The notes below the pieces were generated by a model. It was not told the DNA's origin, did not search any database, and worked only from the letters and a program-made list of their open reading frames with translations. Positions 1 through 5,169 of a stretch of 5,169 bases of DNA are shown here, piece after piece (within the stretch, counting starts at the first letter, position 1; the number at the start of each line of letters is the position of its first letter). Origin of the DNA: Chitinophagaceae bacterium (lineage in GTDB: Bacteria; Bacteroidota; Bacteroidia; Chitinophagales; Chitinophagaceae). The DNA lies in contig JAEUVI010000010.1 of the NCBI GenBank assembly GCA_016787105.1, positions 1 to 5,169 of the forward strand, read 5' to 3'. A program made the position numbers and the translations under genes.

Positions 1-721
1 TTACCTCTTCTATCACTGGCGGATTTATAGCTCCAACTTCCGGTTTTTCTAAAATCATTTTCGGCTGATTCGTTTTATAGGTTGAATCAGTAATTTTTGC
101 TGTTTCATTCTCTGGTTCTTCCTTTACACGTGTTGGTGAAGCTGTATTAGAAGCGCTGATAACTTTAGTAGCCTGTTCAACCGCGGTAGACTTTACCTGA
201 GCTGTTTTAAAAGCATTTGAATCAATTGTACTTTCTGCTTTTGCAACAGCTACTGCTTCTGGCTTTTTTTCCACTACGGGCAATACTATTTTTTGCTTCA
301 GGGTAGAATCATCCGCAGCTTTTGATAAAAGTTCAGTAAAAGCGTTCACTTGTGTATCGGTCGTAGCTGTTTCTTTTTTTGTATCAGTTATTGCCATTTG
401 CACTGCAGATGTTTGCAGGTCATAAAGTCCCCATCCTTTCTCACCGAAATTTTTAATAAGGTATCCATAATCCTTTTTATTTACTGTGCAGGCAAACTTA
501 TATTCTCCGCCACCATTAAATCCAACCGAAAACAAATATGTACTATCCCTTAAGCGGGGTAGTACGAGATAACCGGAGGCAGAAGAACTGAAAAGTTTTT
601 CATCCATTTTTACAAAAAAAGGCTGCTGAGGATCTGTTTGCAGGTAAATAAAATATACCCTTTGCGACGAAGCTGTAAAAAAGGACAGGAAGAAAAATAG
701 AGTTACGAATAATCTGTTCAT
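1..721 (-). CDS. Secreted protein of unknown function with low-complexity tail (partial, 3' end missing)
   Basis: The reading frame opens at an ATG whose first base is 721 and stays open to the left edge, giving 240 codons with no stop. Residues 1-20 (MNRLFVTLFFFLSFFTASSQ) are a clear Sec signal peptide, with cleavage likely near S19/Q20. Residues about 21-105 look like a small, mainly beta globular domain rich in aromatic residues (VYFIYLQTD, SGYLVLPRLRDSTYLFSVGF, a GGG turn at 70-72, GYLIKNFGEKGWGLYDL). From about 110 to 240 the composition changes to A, T, K, E, S and V with scattered prolines, as in a disordered linker, so another domain may follow outside the window. There is no lipobox cysteine. 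I do not recognise a named family. It is divergent from the M1 peptidase gene, and the two need not be related. The gene call is firm because of the signal peptide and long open frame; the function is unknown. Confidence 0.85.
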   Translation of the reverse strand, partial: MNRLFVTLFFFLSFFTASSQRVYFIYLQTDPQQPFFVKMDEKLFSSSASGYLVLPRLRDSTYLFSVGFNGGGEYKFACTVNKKDYGYLIKNFGEKGWGLYDLQTSAVQMAITDTKKETATTDTQVNAFTELLSKAADDSTLKQKIVLPVVEKKPEAVAVAKAESTIDSNAFKTAQVKSTAVEQATKVISASNTASPTRVKEEPENETAKITDSTYKTNQPKMILEKPEVGAINPPVIEEV

Positions 722-744
722 TTTGCCTGGGTTAGTTGTTGTGT

Positions 745-770
745 CAAATTTAAATGAAATAATGCTACAA
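745..770 (-). promoter_or_regulatory. Candidate promoter for the minus-strand secreted protein gene
   Basis: Read on the minus strand, 752-745 is TAAATTTG, a perfect match to the Bacteroidota -7 box TAnnTTTG. A TTG lies 15 bases further upstream at 770-768. That spacing is shorter than the usual 17-23, so the -33 element is doubtful. The -7 box lies 23 bases before the start codon at 721, giving a short leader, which is plausible. This is motif matching only. Confidence 0.4.
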
Positions 771-829
771 TATTCTGTTAAACGACAGCCCGCTCATACA
801 AATTGTTTCGGCAGATACAACCGTATCCC

Positions 830-837
830 TAATTTTG
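830..837 (+). promoter_or_regulatory. Candidate upstream promoter (-7 box) for the M1 peptidase
   Basis: TAATTTTG at 830-837 matches TAnnTTTG exactly. The -33 partner is weak: TTTC at 806-809, 20 bases upstream. Transcription from here would give a leader of about 110 bases before the ATG at 952. It competes with a second candidate at 882-912. Confidence 0.3.
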
Positions 838-881
838 CTGCTCTTGAAAAATGAGTACAAAATATCACCCAAAAAACATTC

Positions 882-912
882 TTTGCTCTTCTTTTAAAAC
901 GGTTATTTTTTG
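882..912 (+). promoter_or_regulatory. Candidate proximal promoter for the M1 peptidase
   Basis: TTTG at 882-885 is followed after 18 bases by TATTTTTTG at 904-912, which is TAnnTTTG with one extra T. Transcription would begin near 919, about 30 bases before the ATG at 952. If this promoter is real, the possible TTG start at 910 lies inside the -7 box and cannot be used, which supports the ATG start. Confidence 0.35.
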
Positions 913-951
913 GATACCCCTACAAAGACATTAATAAATAAAAAAAGAAAA

Positions 952-3447
952 ATGAAAAAACTGTGTGTTTACTTGACCGCCGTTTTCTTTACCCTGCAGG
1001 TGTCTGCGCAGCATGAAGAAATGCCTGGCGATACATCCTGGGAAAAAGAATACCGTGCAGCTGCTACCCGCATCAACGATCTTGTGCATACCAAACTAGA
1101 TGCGAAATTCGATTTTTCGAAATCATATATGTATGGTAAAGTATGGATAACATTAAAACCACACTTCTACCCTACAGACTCTCTTACACTCGACGCAAAA
1201 GGAATGGAGATAAAAAAAGTAGCCCTCGTAAAAGGCAATTCCACAAAAGATTTAAAATACAATTACGATGGCTGGCTTTTGCATATCGATCTCGACAAAA
1301 CATACAAAGGCGGAGAACAATACACAATCTATATAGATTATACTGCCAAACCTGATGAAGTAAAAGTAAAAGGAAGCGCCGCCATCAATGATGCAAAAGG
1401 ATTGTACTTTATTAATCCACGTGGTGAAGAAAAAGATAAACCTACACAGATATGGACCCAGGGTGAAACAGAAGGAACATCGGTGTGGTGCCCAACAATT
1501 GATAAGCCTAATCAAAAGACAACAGAAGAAATTTCGATGACTGTACCGGCAAAATTTGTTACTCTATCTAATGGAAAACTGGTTAGTCAGAAAAAAAATG
1601 CAGACGGCACACGTACCGATTCATGGAAAATGGATTTGCCACATGCCCCTTATTTATTTTTTATGGGTACTGGAGATTTTGCTGTTATCAAAGACAGCTA
1701 TAAGGGCAAAGAAGTAAACTATTATGTAGACAAAGAGTACGCATCCGTAGCCAAAAAAATATTTGGATACACACCGGAAATGATGGGCTTTTTCTCCAAA
1801 ATTCTTGGCGTAGAATATCCGTGGGTGAAATATTCCCAAATGGTAGCCCATGATTATGTAAGCGGTGCAATGGAAAACACAACGGCTACCCTGCACCAGG
1901 AAAGCGCTCAACAGGATGCACGTGAACTAACAGATAAAAACGGCTGGGAAAACACTATAGCGCATGAATTGTTTCACCAATGGTTTGGCGACCTTGTAAC
2001 AACTGAAAGCTGGAGCAACCTTACATTAAATGAATCATTTGCCAACTATAGTGAAACTATCTGGTCGGAATATAAATATGGTAAAGATGCGGCGGCGGCG
2101 GAAAACCTGACTGATATGCGGGGCTACCTGCAAAGTAATAGTGCAAAAAAGGATTTGGTACGTTATTACTACGCAAACAGAGAAGACATGTTTGATGCGG
2201 TAAGTTATAATAAAGGTGGCCGTATCCTCCATATGCTCCGCACCTATGTTGGCGACAGTGCTTTTTTCAAAGCACTCAATTTATATCTAACCACCAATAA
2301 ATTTAAATCCGCGGAGGCTGCGCAACTTCGCCTTGCGTTTGAAGAAGTAACCGGCCGTGATCTTCACTGGTTCTGGAATCAATGGCACTATGGCAATGGC
2401 CATCCACAACTAAATATTGACTATAGCTATGATAATGCAACAAAAAAATGCATGGTAGTAGTAAAACAAACCCAGGCAGATGGCAACATTTTCAAACTGC
2501 CGGTAGCGATAGATGTGTATGAAGGAGCAAACAAAAAAAGATATAATGTTTGGGTGGAAAATAAGGTAGATACTTTTACTTTTTCCGCCAATACAAAACC
2601 GGATCTTGTAAACTTTGACGGGGACAAAACTCTTCTTTGTATCAAAAAAGAAAATAAAACACTCGACGAATACATTCACCAATACAAATATGCCGGCAAC
2701 TATATGGATCGCCGTGAAGCAATAGAGTTTGCAGCAAAAAACCAGAAGGATGCTAAAGCTATTGCCTTATTGAAAACCGCCCTGAAAGACAAATTTTACG
2801 AATTACGCAGCCTCGTAATTAACAACCTGGATATAGAGAATGAAACAGTAAAGGCAGAGATGGAATCAACCCTGGTTGAAATCGCAAAGAACGACCCTTC
2901 CCGCCTTACTAAAGCCGATGCAATAAGCGCATTGGCTATTTACAACGACCCGAAGTATATGCCAATCTTTAAAGCAGCAATAAATGATTCTTCATATACA
3001 GTGGCCGGTAATGCATTGCAGGTTTTATCTATAATGGATAGCACGGCAGCATTGGCTGAAGCAAAACGCATGATGAAAGAACCTGCTAAGGGAAATTTGC
3101 TTGGCGCCATCACAGGCATTCTTGCTACTGCCGGAGATGAATCAGGCGCGGAACTCATACTGGGAAGTTTTGAAAAAATGCCCGTATCACAGTCGAAGTT
3201 GGACATGGTAGGTACATTGGTTTCATTTATATCTAATTCAAAAAACAATGAAACTGTTAAGCGTGGCGTGAGTGATATTGCGGAACTGCGTGACGCAATA
3301 CCCGAACCTTATAAAACACAGATAGCGCCGATATTGAATAAGCAGGTATTAAAACCATTGGCACAAAAGAAAATCATAGATGGATTGAAAGAGCAGGCTG
3401 ATTTTATTTTAACCAAATTGCCAGAAGAAGACAAAAAGGGATTTTAA
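952..3447 (+). CDS. Secreted M1-family zinc aminopeptidase
   Basis: This is an M1 (gluzincin) metallopeptidase that removes N-terminal residues from peptides, probably in the periplasm or outside the cell. Counting from ATG 952, the protein has 831 residues. Residues 1-20 are a signal peptide (lysines, hydrophobic core, VSAQ). About 25-235 is the N-terminal beta domain. The exopeptidase motif GAMEN is at 305-309. The zinc site is HELFH at 338-342, with the third ligand E361 after exactly 18 residues (LNESFA, where many relatives have NEGFA). The probable catalytic tyrosine is Y419 in SYNKGG. DLHWFWNQW at 470-478 closes the catalytic domain. About 484-565 looks like the Ig-like domain, and about 572-831 is a helical HEAT-like domain. 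The frame could open upstream at TTG 910, but that would add a charged stretch before the signal peptide, so ATG 952 is preferred. All key residues are intact. Substrate preference cannot be read from the sequence. It appears monocistronic, with a strong terminator just downstream. Confidence 0.96.
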   Translation: MKKLCVYLTAVFFTLQVSAQHEEMPGDTSWEKEYRAAATRINDLVHTKLDAKFDFSKSYMYGKVWITLKPHFYPTDSLTLDAKGMEIKKVALVKGNSTKDLKYNYDGWLLHIDLDKTYKGGEQYTIYIDYTAKPDEVKVKGSAAINDAKGLYFINPRGEEKDKPTQIWTQGETEGTSVWCPTIDKPNQKTTEEISMTVPAKFVTLSNGKLVSQKKNADGTRTDSWKMDLPHAPYLFFMGTGDFAVIKDSYKGKEVNYYVDKEYASVAKKIFGYTPEMMGFFSKILGVEYPWVKYSQMVAHDYVSGAMENTTATLHQESAQQDARELTDKNGWENTIAHELFHQWFGDLVTTESWSNLTLNESFANYSETIWSEYKYGKDAAAAENLTDMRGYLQSNSAKKDLVRYYYANREDMFDAVSYNKGGRILHMLRTYVGDSAFFKALNLYLTTNKFKSAEAAQLRLAFEEVTGRDLHWFWNQWHYGNGHPQLNIDYSYDNATKKCMVVVKQTQADGNIFKLPVAIDVYEGANKKRYNVWVENKVDTFTFSANTKPDLVNFDGDKTLLCIKKENKTLDEYIHQYKYAGNYMDRREAIEFAAKNQKDAKAIALLKTALKDKFYELRSLVINNLDIENETVKAEMESTLVEIAKNDPSRLTKADAISALAIYNDPKYMPIFKAAINDSSYTVAGNALQVLSIMDSTAALAEAKRMMKEPAKGNLLGAITGILATAGDESGAELILGSFEKMPVSQSKLDMVGTLVSFISNSKNNETVKRGVSDIAELRDAIPEPYKTQIAPILNKQVLKPLAQKKIIDGLKEQADFILTKLPEEDKKGF

Positions 3448-3463
3448 TCATCACATATGACAG

Positions 3464-3506
3464 ATAAATAAAAAGCCTGCTCAAAAGAAGCAGGCTTTTT
3501 ATTTAT
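3464..3506 (+). terminator. Strong intrinsic terminator after the M1 peptidase
   Basis: A perfect 18-bp inverted repeat pairs 3464-3481 with 3489-3506 around a 7-base loop (CAAAAGA). The GC-rich core AGCCTGCT / AGCAGGCT is flanked by A-runs on the left and T-runs on the right (TTTTTATTTAT). It begins 17 bases after the peptidase stop. Because the A and T tracts mirror each other it could also stop transcription from the opposite strand, although no convergent gene is visible. Confidence 0.9.
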
Positions 3507-3550
3507 ATTATCAGAAAACTTTCATCTTTTGTCCAATTTCTTATTTGCCG

Positions 3551-3580
3551 TTTGTTGCAGGTATATAAATCATACTTTTA
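3551..3580 (+). promoter_or_regulatory. Candidate housekeeping-type promoter for the YCII-family gene
   Basis: TTTG at 3551-3554 is followed after 18 bases by TACTTTTA at 3573-3580, a one-mismatch match to TAnnTTTG. Transcription would start near 3587, about 43 bases before the ATG at 3630. An alternative ECF-type promoter just downstream (about 3587-3612) is discussed in the findings. Both are motif readings only. Confidence 0.35.
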
Positions 3581-3629
3581 ATAACCGGTCGTTTTACAAA
3601 TAGTACTACGGCCAGCAAAAACGTAAAAA

Positions 3630-3983
3630 ATGGAAGAGTACATTTTAATTTTTCGTCATGAGGACGGAAAAAAAATCGCATCACCAGAACAAATGGAAAT
3701 ATGGATGAAGCAAACGATGGATTGGATTGGTGGCATCGCAGCACAGAATAAATTTATCAGTGGAAACGGTTTATACTTCGATGACGCGAAAGTAGTGGGC
3801 CATAATAAAGTAGTAACGAATGGCCCTTTTGGAGAAATCAAAGAAACCATCGCGGGGTTTATTATGGTAAGGGCAGCGTCGGCCGATGAAGCTGCCGAAT
3901 TTGCAAAAGGCAGCCCGATACTGCAGGGAGCCGGGAATACCATCGAAGTAAGAAAGATTGCTAAAAATGATGGCGTTCATTAA
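3630..3983 (+). CDS. YCII / DGPF-family protein
   Basis: This 117-residue protein is a typical full-length YCII-related protein, a small ferredoxin-like alpha/beta fold whose biochemical role is mostly unknown. The start MEEYILIFRHEDG gives the first strand (EYILIFR). The helix at about 18-40 carries the family pattern (SPEQMEIWMKQTMDWIGGIAAQ), followed by ISGNGLYFDDAKVV. The family signature DGPF appears as NGPFGEIKETIAGF from N64, with Asn in place of the usual Asp. GFIMVRAASADEAAEFAKGSP is the next strand and helix, and the last strand is about 103-109 (NTIEVRK). There is no signal peptide, so it is cytoplasmic. No Shine-Dalgarno is seen, only an A-rich stretch before the ATG. The co-oriented downstream gene is an ECF42-like sigma factor. 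DGPF/YCII proteins are known neighbours and reported targets of ECF42 sigma factors, so it is probably in that regulon; this part is inference. Confidence 0.93.
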   Translation: MEEYILIFRHEDGKKIASPEQMEIWMKQTMDWIGGIAAQNKFISGNGLYFDDAKVVGHNKVVTNGPFGEIKETIAGFIMVRAASADEAAEFAKGSPILQGAGNTIEVRKIAKNDGVH

Positions 3984-4002
3984 ATAACTGTGATTTTTAC
4001 GA

Positions 4003-4030
4003 CTTCAGGGATTAAAGGGAAATCCTGAAG
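4003..4030 (+). other. Bulged hairpin downstream of the YCII-family gene
   Basis: CTTCAGG(G)ATT at 4003-4013 pairs with AATCCTGAAG at 4021-4030, forming 10 base pairs with one bulged G around a 7-base loop (AAAGGGA). It starts 20 bases after the stop codon. No T-run follows (AGGGTAG), so it is not a standard intrinsic terminator. It might stabilise the 3' end of the YCII mRNA or be regulatory. Confidence 0.45.
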
Positions 4031-4066
4031 AGGGTAGTTTATTGCTAAAAAGTATAAACATTGAGT

Positions 4067-4080
4067 CCGGAAGATTCCGG
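4067..4080. repeat. Short perfect dyad CCGGAA-GA-TTCCGG upstream of the sigma gene
   Basis: Two perfect 6-base half sites (4067-4072 and 4075-4080) are separated by GA. The two-base gap is too small for a stable RNA hairpin loop, so if functional it is more likely a DNA site for a dimeric regulator. It is GC-rich against an AT-rich background and lies 65 bases before the sigma start. No regulator is identified. Confidence 0.35.
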
Positions 4081-4104
4081 TGACATAAACATGAATTTAT
4101 CAAC

Positions 4105-4145
4105 AGTCCTTGTAACAATTATAATTTTACAGGGACTTTTTATTT
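4105..4145 (+). terminator. Terminator- or attenuator-like hairpin abutting the sigma start codon
   Basis: AGTCCTTGTAA at 4105-4115 pairs with TTACAGGGACT at 4127-4137 (11 pairs, one G-T wobble) around an 11-base AT-rich loop. A T-rich tail follows (TTTTTATTT, 4137-4145), and the next base is the A of the sigma ATG. It has the form of an intrinsic terminator, of moderate stability because the stem is only partly GC. It could end the YCII transcript or limit transcription into the sigma gene. Confidence 0.65.
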
Positions 4146-5169
4146 ATGACCCCCCGGGATTTAATACCACATTTGTTCAGAACAGAGTACAGGAAAATTG
4201 TATCTGTGCTTTGCAAGCATTTTGGGTTTGACCATATGGAAATTGCTGAAGATATTGCTAGCGATACATTTCTCACCGCCGCCCAAACATGGCCGCTTAA
4301 TGGTATACCTGAAAATCCTGTAGCGTGGTTGTATCATGTAGCAAAAAACAAATCGAAAAACCTGGTTCAGCGGAATAAAATTTTTCAAAATAAGATTTCA
4401 CCCGAATTAAAAAAGAATAATCATTCAGAACCAATTGAAGAAATAGACTTGTCTGTGCAGAATATTCATGACAGCCAGTTACAGATGATGTTTGCCCTGA
4501 GCCATCCATCTATTGCGCCAGAGGCACAAATTGGATTATCACTTCGTATACTTTGCGGGTTTGGTATTGAAGAAATAGCAGATGCCTTTCTTAGTAATAA
4601 GGAAACAATCAATAAGCGCTTGTTTCGCGCAAAAGAAAAACTAAGAACAGAAAGAATAAAAATTGAAATGCCCTCTCCCGCAGTGTTTGAAGAACGACTG
4701 GAAAGTGTATTAAGAACAATTTATCTCTTGTTCAACGAAGGATACTATTCAGAAAGCAATGATATTAAAATACGCAAGGGACTCTCAGCTGAGGCTATCC
4801 GGCTTTGTACAATGCTGACGGAGAATGAGCGTACTAATAAGCCACAGGTGAATGCGCTGCTCGCACTCATGTGTTTTCATGCTTCACGCTTTGATGCACG
4901 CACAGATAGTAACGGCGAGTTAATATTATACAAAGACCAGGATGTAAGCAGATGGAATGAAGATCTCATAAGCAAAGGCGGCTATTACCTTAATGTTTCT
5001 GCCAAAGGAAATAAACTCTCCAGGTATCATCTTGAAGGGGCCATTGCTTATTGGCATACCCAAAAAGCAGATACAAAAGAAAAATGGGAAAACATTTTAC
5101 AATTGTACAATAAGCTGCTCCAGGTAGAATACTCGCCTGTGGCCGCGCTCAACCGCACTTATGCATTGT
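4146..5169 (+). CDS. ECF42-type RNA polymerase sigma factor with C-terminal TPR-like extension (partial, 3' end missing)
   Basis: The frame is open from ATG 4146 to the right edge (341 codons). It directs RNA polymerase to a dedicated promoter set. Residues about 5-80 are sigma region 2: LIPHLFRTEYRKIVSVL, the acidic EDIASDTFLTAAQTWP, then PENPVAWLYHVAKNKSKNL. Residues about 112-170 are region 4, with the helix-turn-helix at about 140-163 (FGIEEIADAF, then INKRLFRAKEKLR). Unlike a plain ECF sigma (about 170-200 residues), the protein continues with LLFNEGY at 194-200 and DARTDSNGELILYKDQD at 250-266, conserved features of the ECF42 extension, which contains TPR-like helices. The family is usually about 400 residues, so some 60-80 are missing at the edge. 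An in-frame stop at 4122-4124 and the need for the LIPHLFR helix fix the start at 4146. The adjacent YCII/DGPF gene fits ECF42 context. ECF41 is less likely because it carries a SnoaL-like domain. Confidence 0.93.
   Translation, partial: MTPRDLIPHLFRTEYRKIVSVLCKHFGFDHMEIAEDIASDTFLTAAQTWPLNGIPENPVAWLYHVAKNKSKNLVQRNKIFQNKISPELKKNNHSEPIEEIDLSVQNIHDSQLQMMFALSHPSIAPEAQIGLSLRILCGFGIEEIADAFLSNKETINKRLFRAKEKLRTERIKIEMPSPAVFEERLESVLRTIYLLFNEGYYSESNDIKIRKGLSAEAIRLCTMLTENERTNKPQVNALLALMCFHASRFDARTDSNGELILYKDQDVSRWNEDLISKGGYYLNVSAKGNKLSRYHLEGAIAYWHTQKADTKEKWENILQLYNKLLQVEYSPVAALNRTYAL

Larger units (their letters stand above)
722..951. other. Divergent intergenic region
   Basis: These 230 bases separate the minus-strand secreted protein from the plus-strand M1 peptidase. 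I see candidate promoters for both directions but no strong hairpin, tRNA or repeat. A 27-codon plus-strand frame (ATG at 851, stop at 932-934) overlaps the peptidase promoter zone. It has no coding character that I can see. Confidence 0.6.

Noticed and set aside
350..553. Plus-strand open frame of 67 codons rich in Cys, Phe and Ile
   Set aside because: It lies opposite the minus-strand secreted protein, which has a clear signal peptide and coding composition. The plus frame is its shadow.
851..934. 27-codon plus-strand frame in the divergent intergenic region
   Set aside because: It is very short, lacks a ribosome-binding signal or recognisable peptide, and covers the probable peptidase promoter.
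1252..3248. Several minus-strand open frames of 64-102 codons within the M1 peptidase gene
   Set aside because: The plus-strand peptidase is intact with every catalytic motif. The antisense frames have Phe/Ile/Cys-rich shadow composition and no family features.
3464..3506. Inverted repeat considered as an insertion sequence end or attachment site
   Set aside because: There is no matching copy elsewhere in the window, no transposase and no target duplication. Its position just after a stop codon and its A/T tracts fit a terminator.
3656..3943. Minus-strand 95-codon frame opposite the YCII gene
   Set aside because: It is the antisense of a well-supported YCII-family protein, with no recognisable domain or start context.
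4161..4509. Minus-strand frames of 70-75 codons opposite the sigma gene
   Set aside because: The plus strand encodes conserved sigma regions 2 and 4 without interruption. These are shadows.
1..5169. CRISPR array, tRNA, rRNA or known riboswitch
   Set aside because: I saw no regularly spaced repeats, cloverleaf sequence or conserved RNA core by reading both strands. A covariance-model scan was not possible here.

Overview
The window looks like a Bacteroidota chromosome, probably Chitinophagaceae or a close relative. The evidence is the low-to-moderate G+C, the lack of Shine-Dalgarno sequences before the starts, upstream boxes resembling the Bacteroidota TTTG / TAnnTTTG promoter, signal peptides ending in S-A/S-x-Q, and the style of the proteins. 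The lineage is inferred from these features; there is no marker gene. No tRNA, rRNA, CRISPR array, insertion sequence or phage gene was seen.

Layout: (1) Positions 1-721, minus strand, hold the 5' part of an unrecognised secreted protein: a signal peptide, a small globular domain and a long low-complexity tail that runs off the left edge. (2) Positions 722-951 are a divergent intergenic region with candidate promoters in both directions. (3) Positions 952-3447, plus strand, hold a complete secreted M1-family zinc aminopeptidase with all catalytic motifs intact. It is followed by a strong, perfectly paired 18-bp terminator hairpin. (4) Positions 3630-3983, plus strand, hold a small YCII/DGPF-family protein. 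(5) Positions 3984-4145 are a 162-bp gap unusually rich in inverted repeats: a bulged hairpin, a compact CCGGAA/TTCCGG dyad and a terminator-like hairpin. (6) From 4146 to the right edge is the N-terminal part of an ECF sigma factor with a long C-terminal helical extension, of the ECF42 type.

The biologically linked pair is the YCII-family gene and the ECF42-like sigma factor. In the literature ECF42 sigma factors usually sit beside DGPF/YCII genes and are reported to control them. They lack a classical anti-sigma factor and instead carry a C-terminal TPR-like extension. Here the pair is co-oriented, but the gap contains an apparent terminator or attenuator whose T-tract ends at the sigma start codon. 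This arrangement is the most interesting part of the window. The aminopeptidase and the left-hand secreted protein appear to be independent transcription units.
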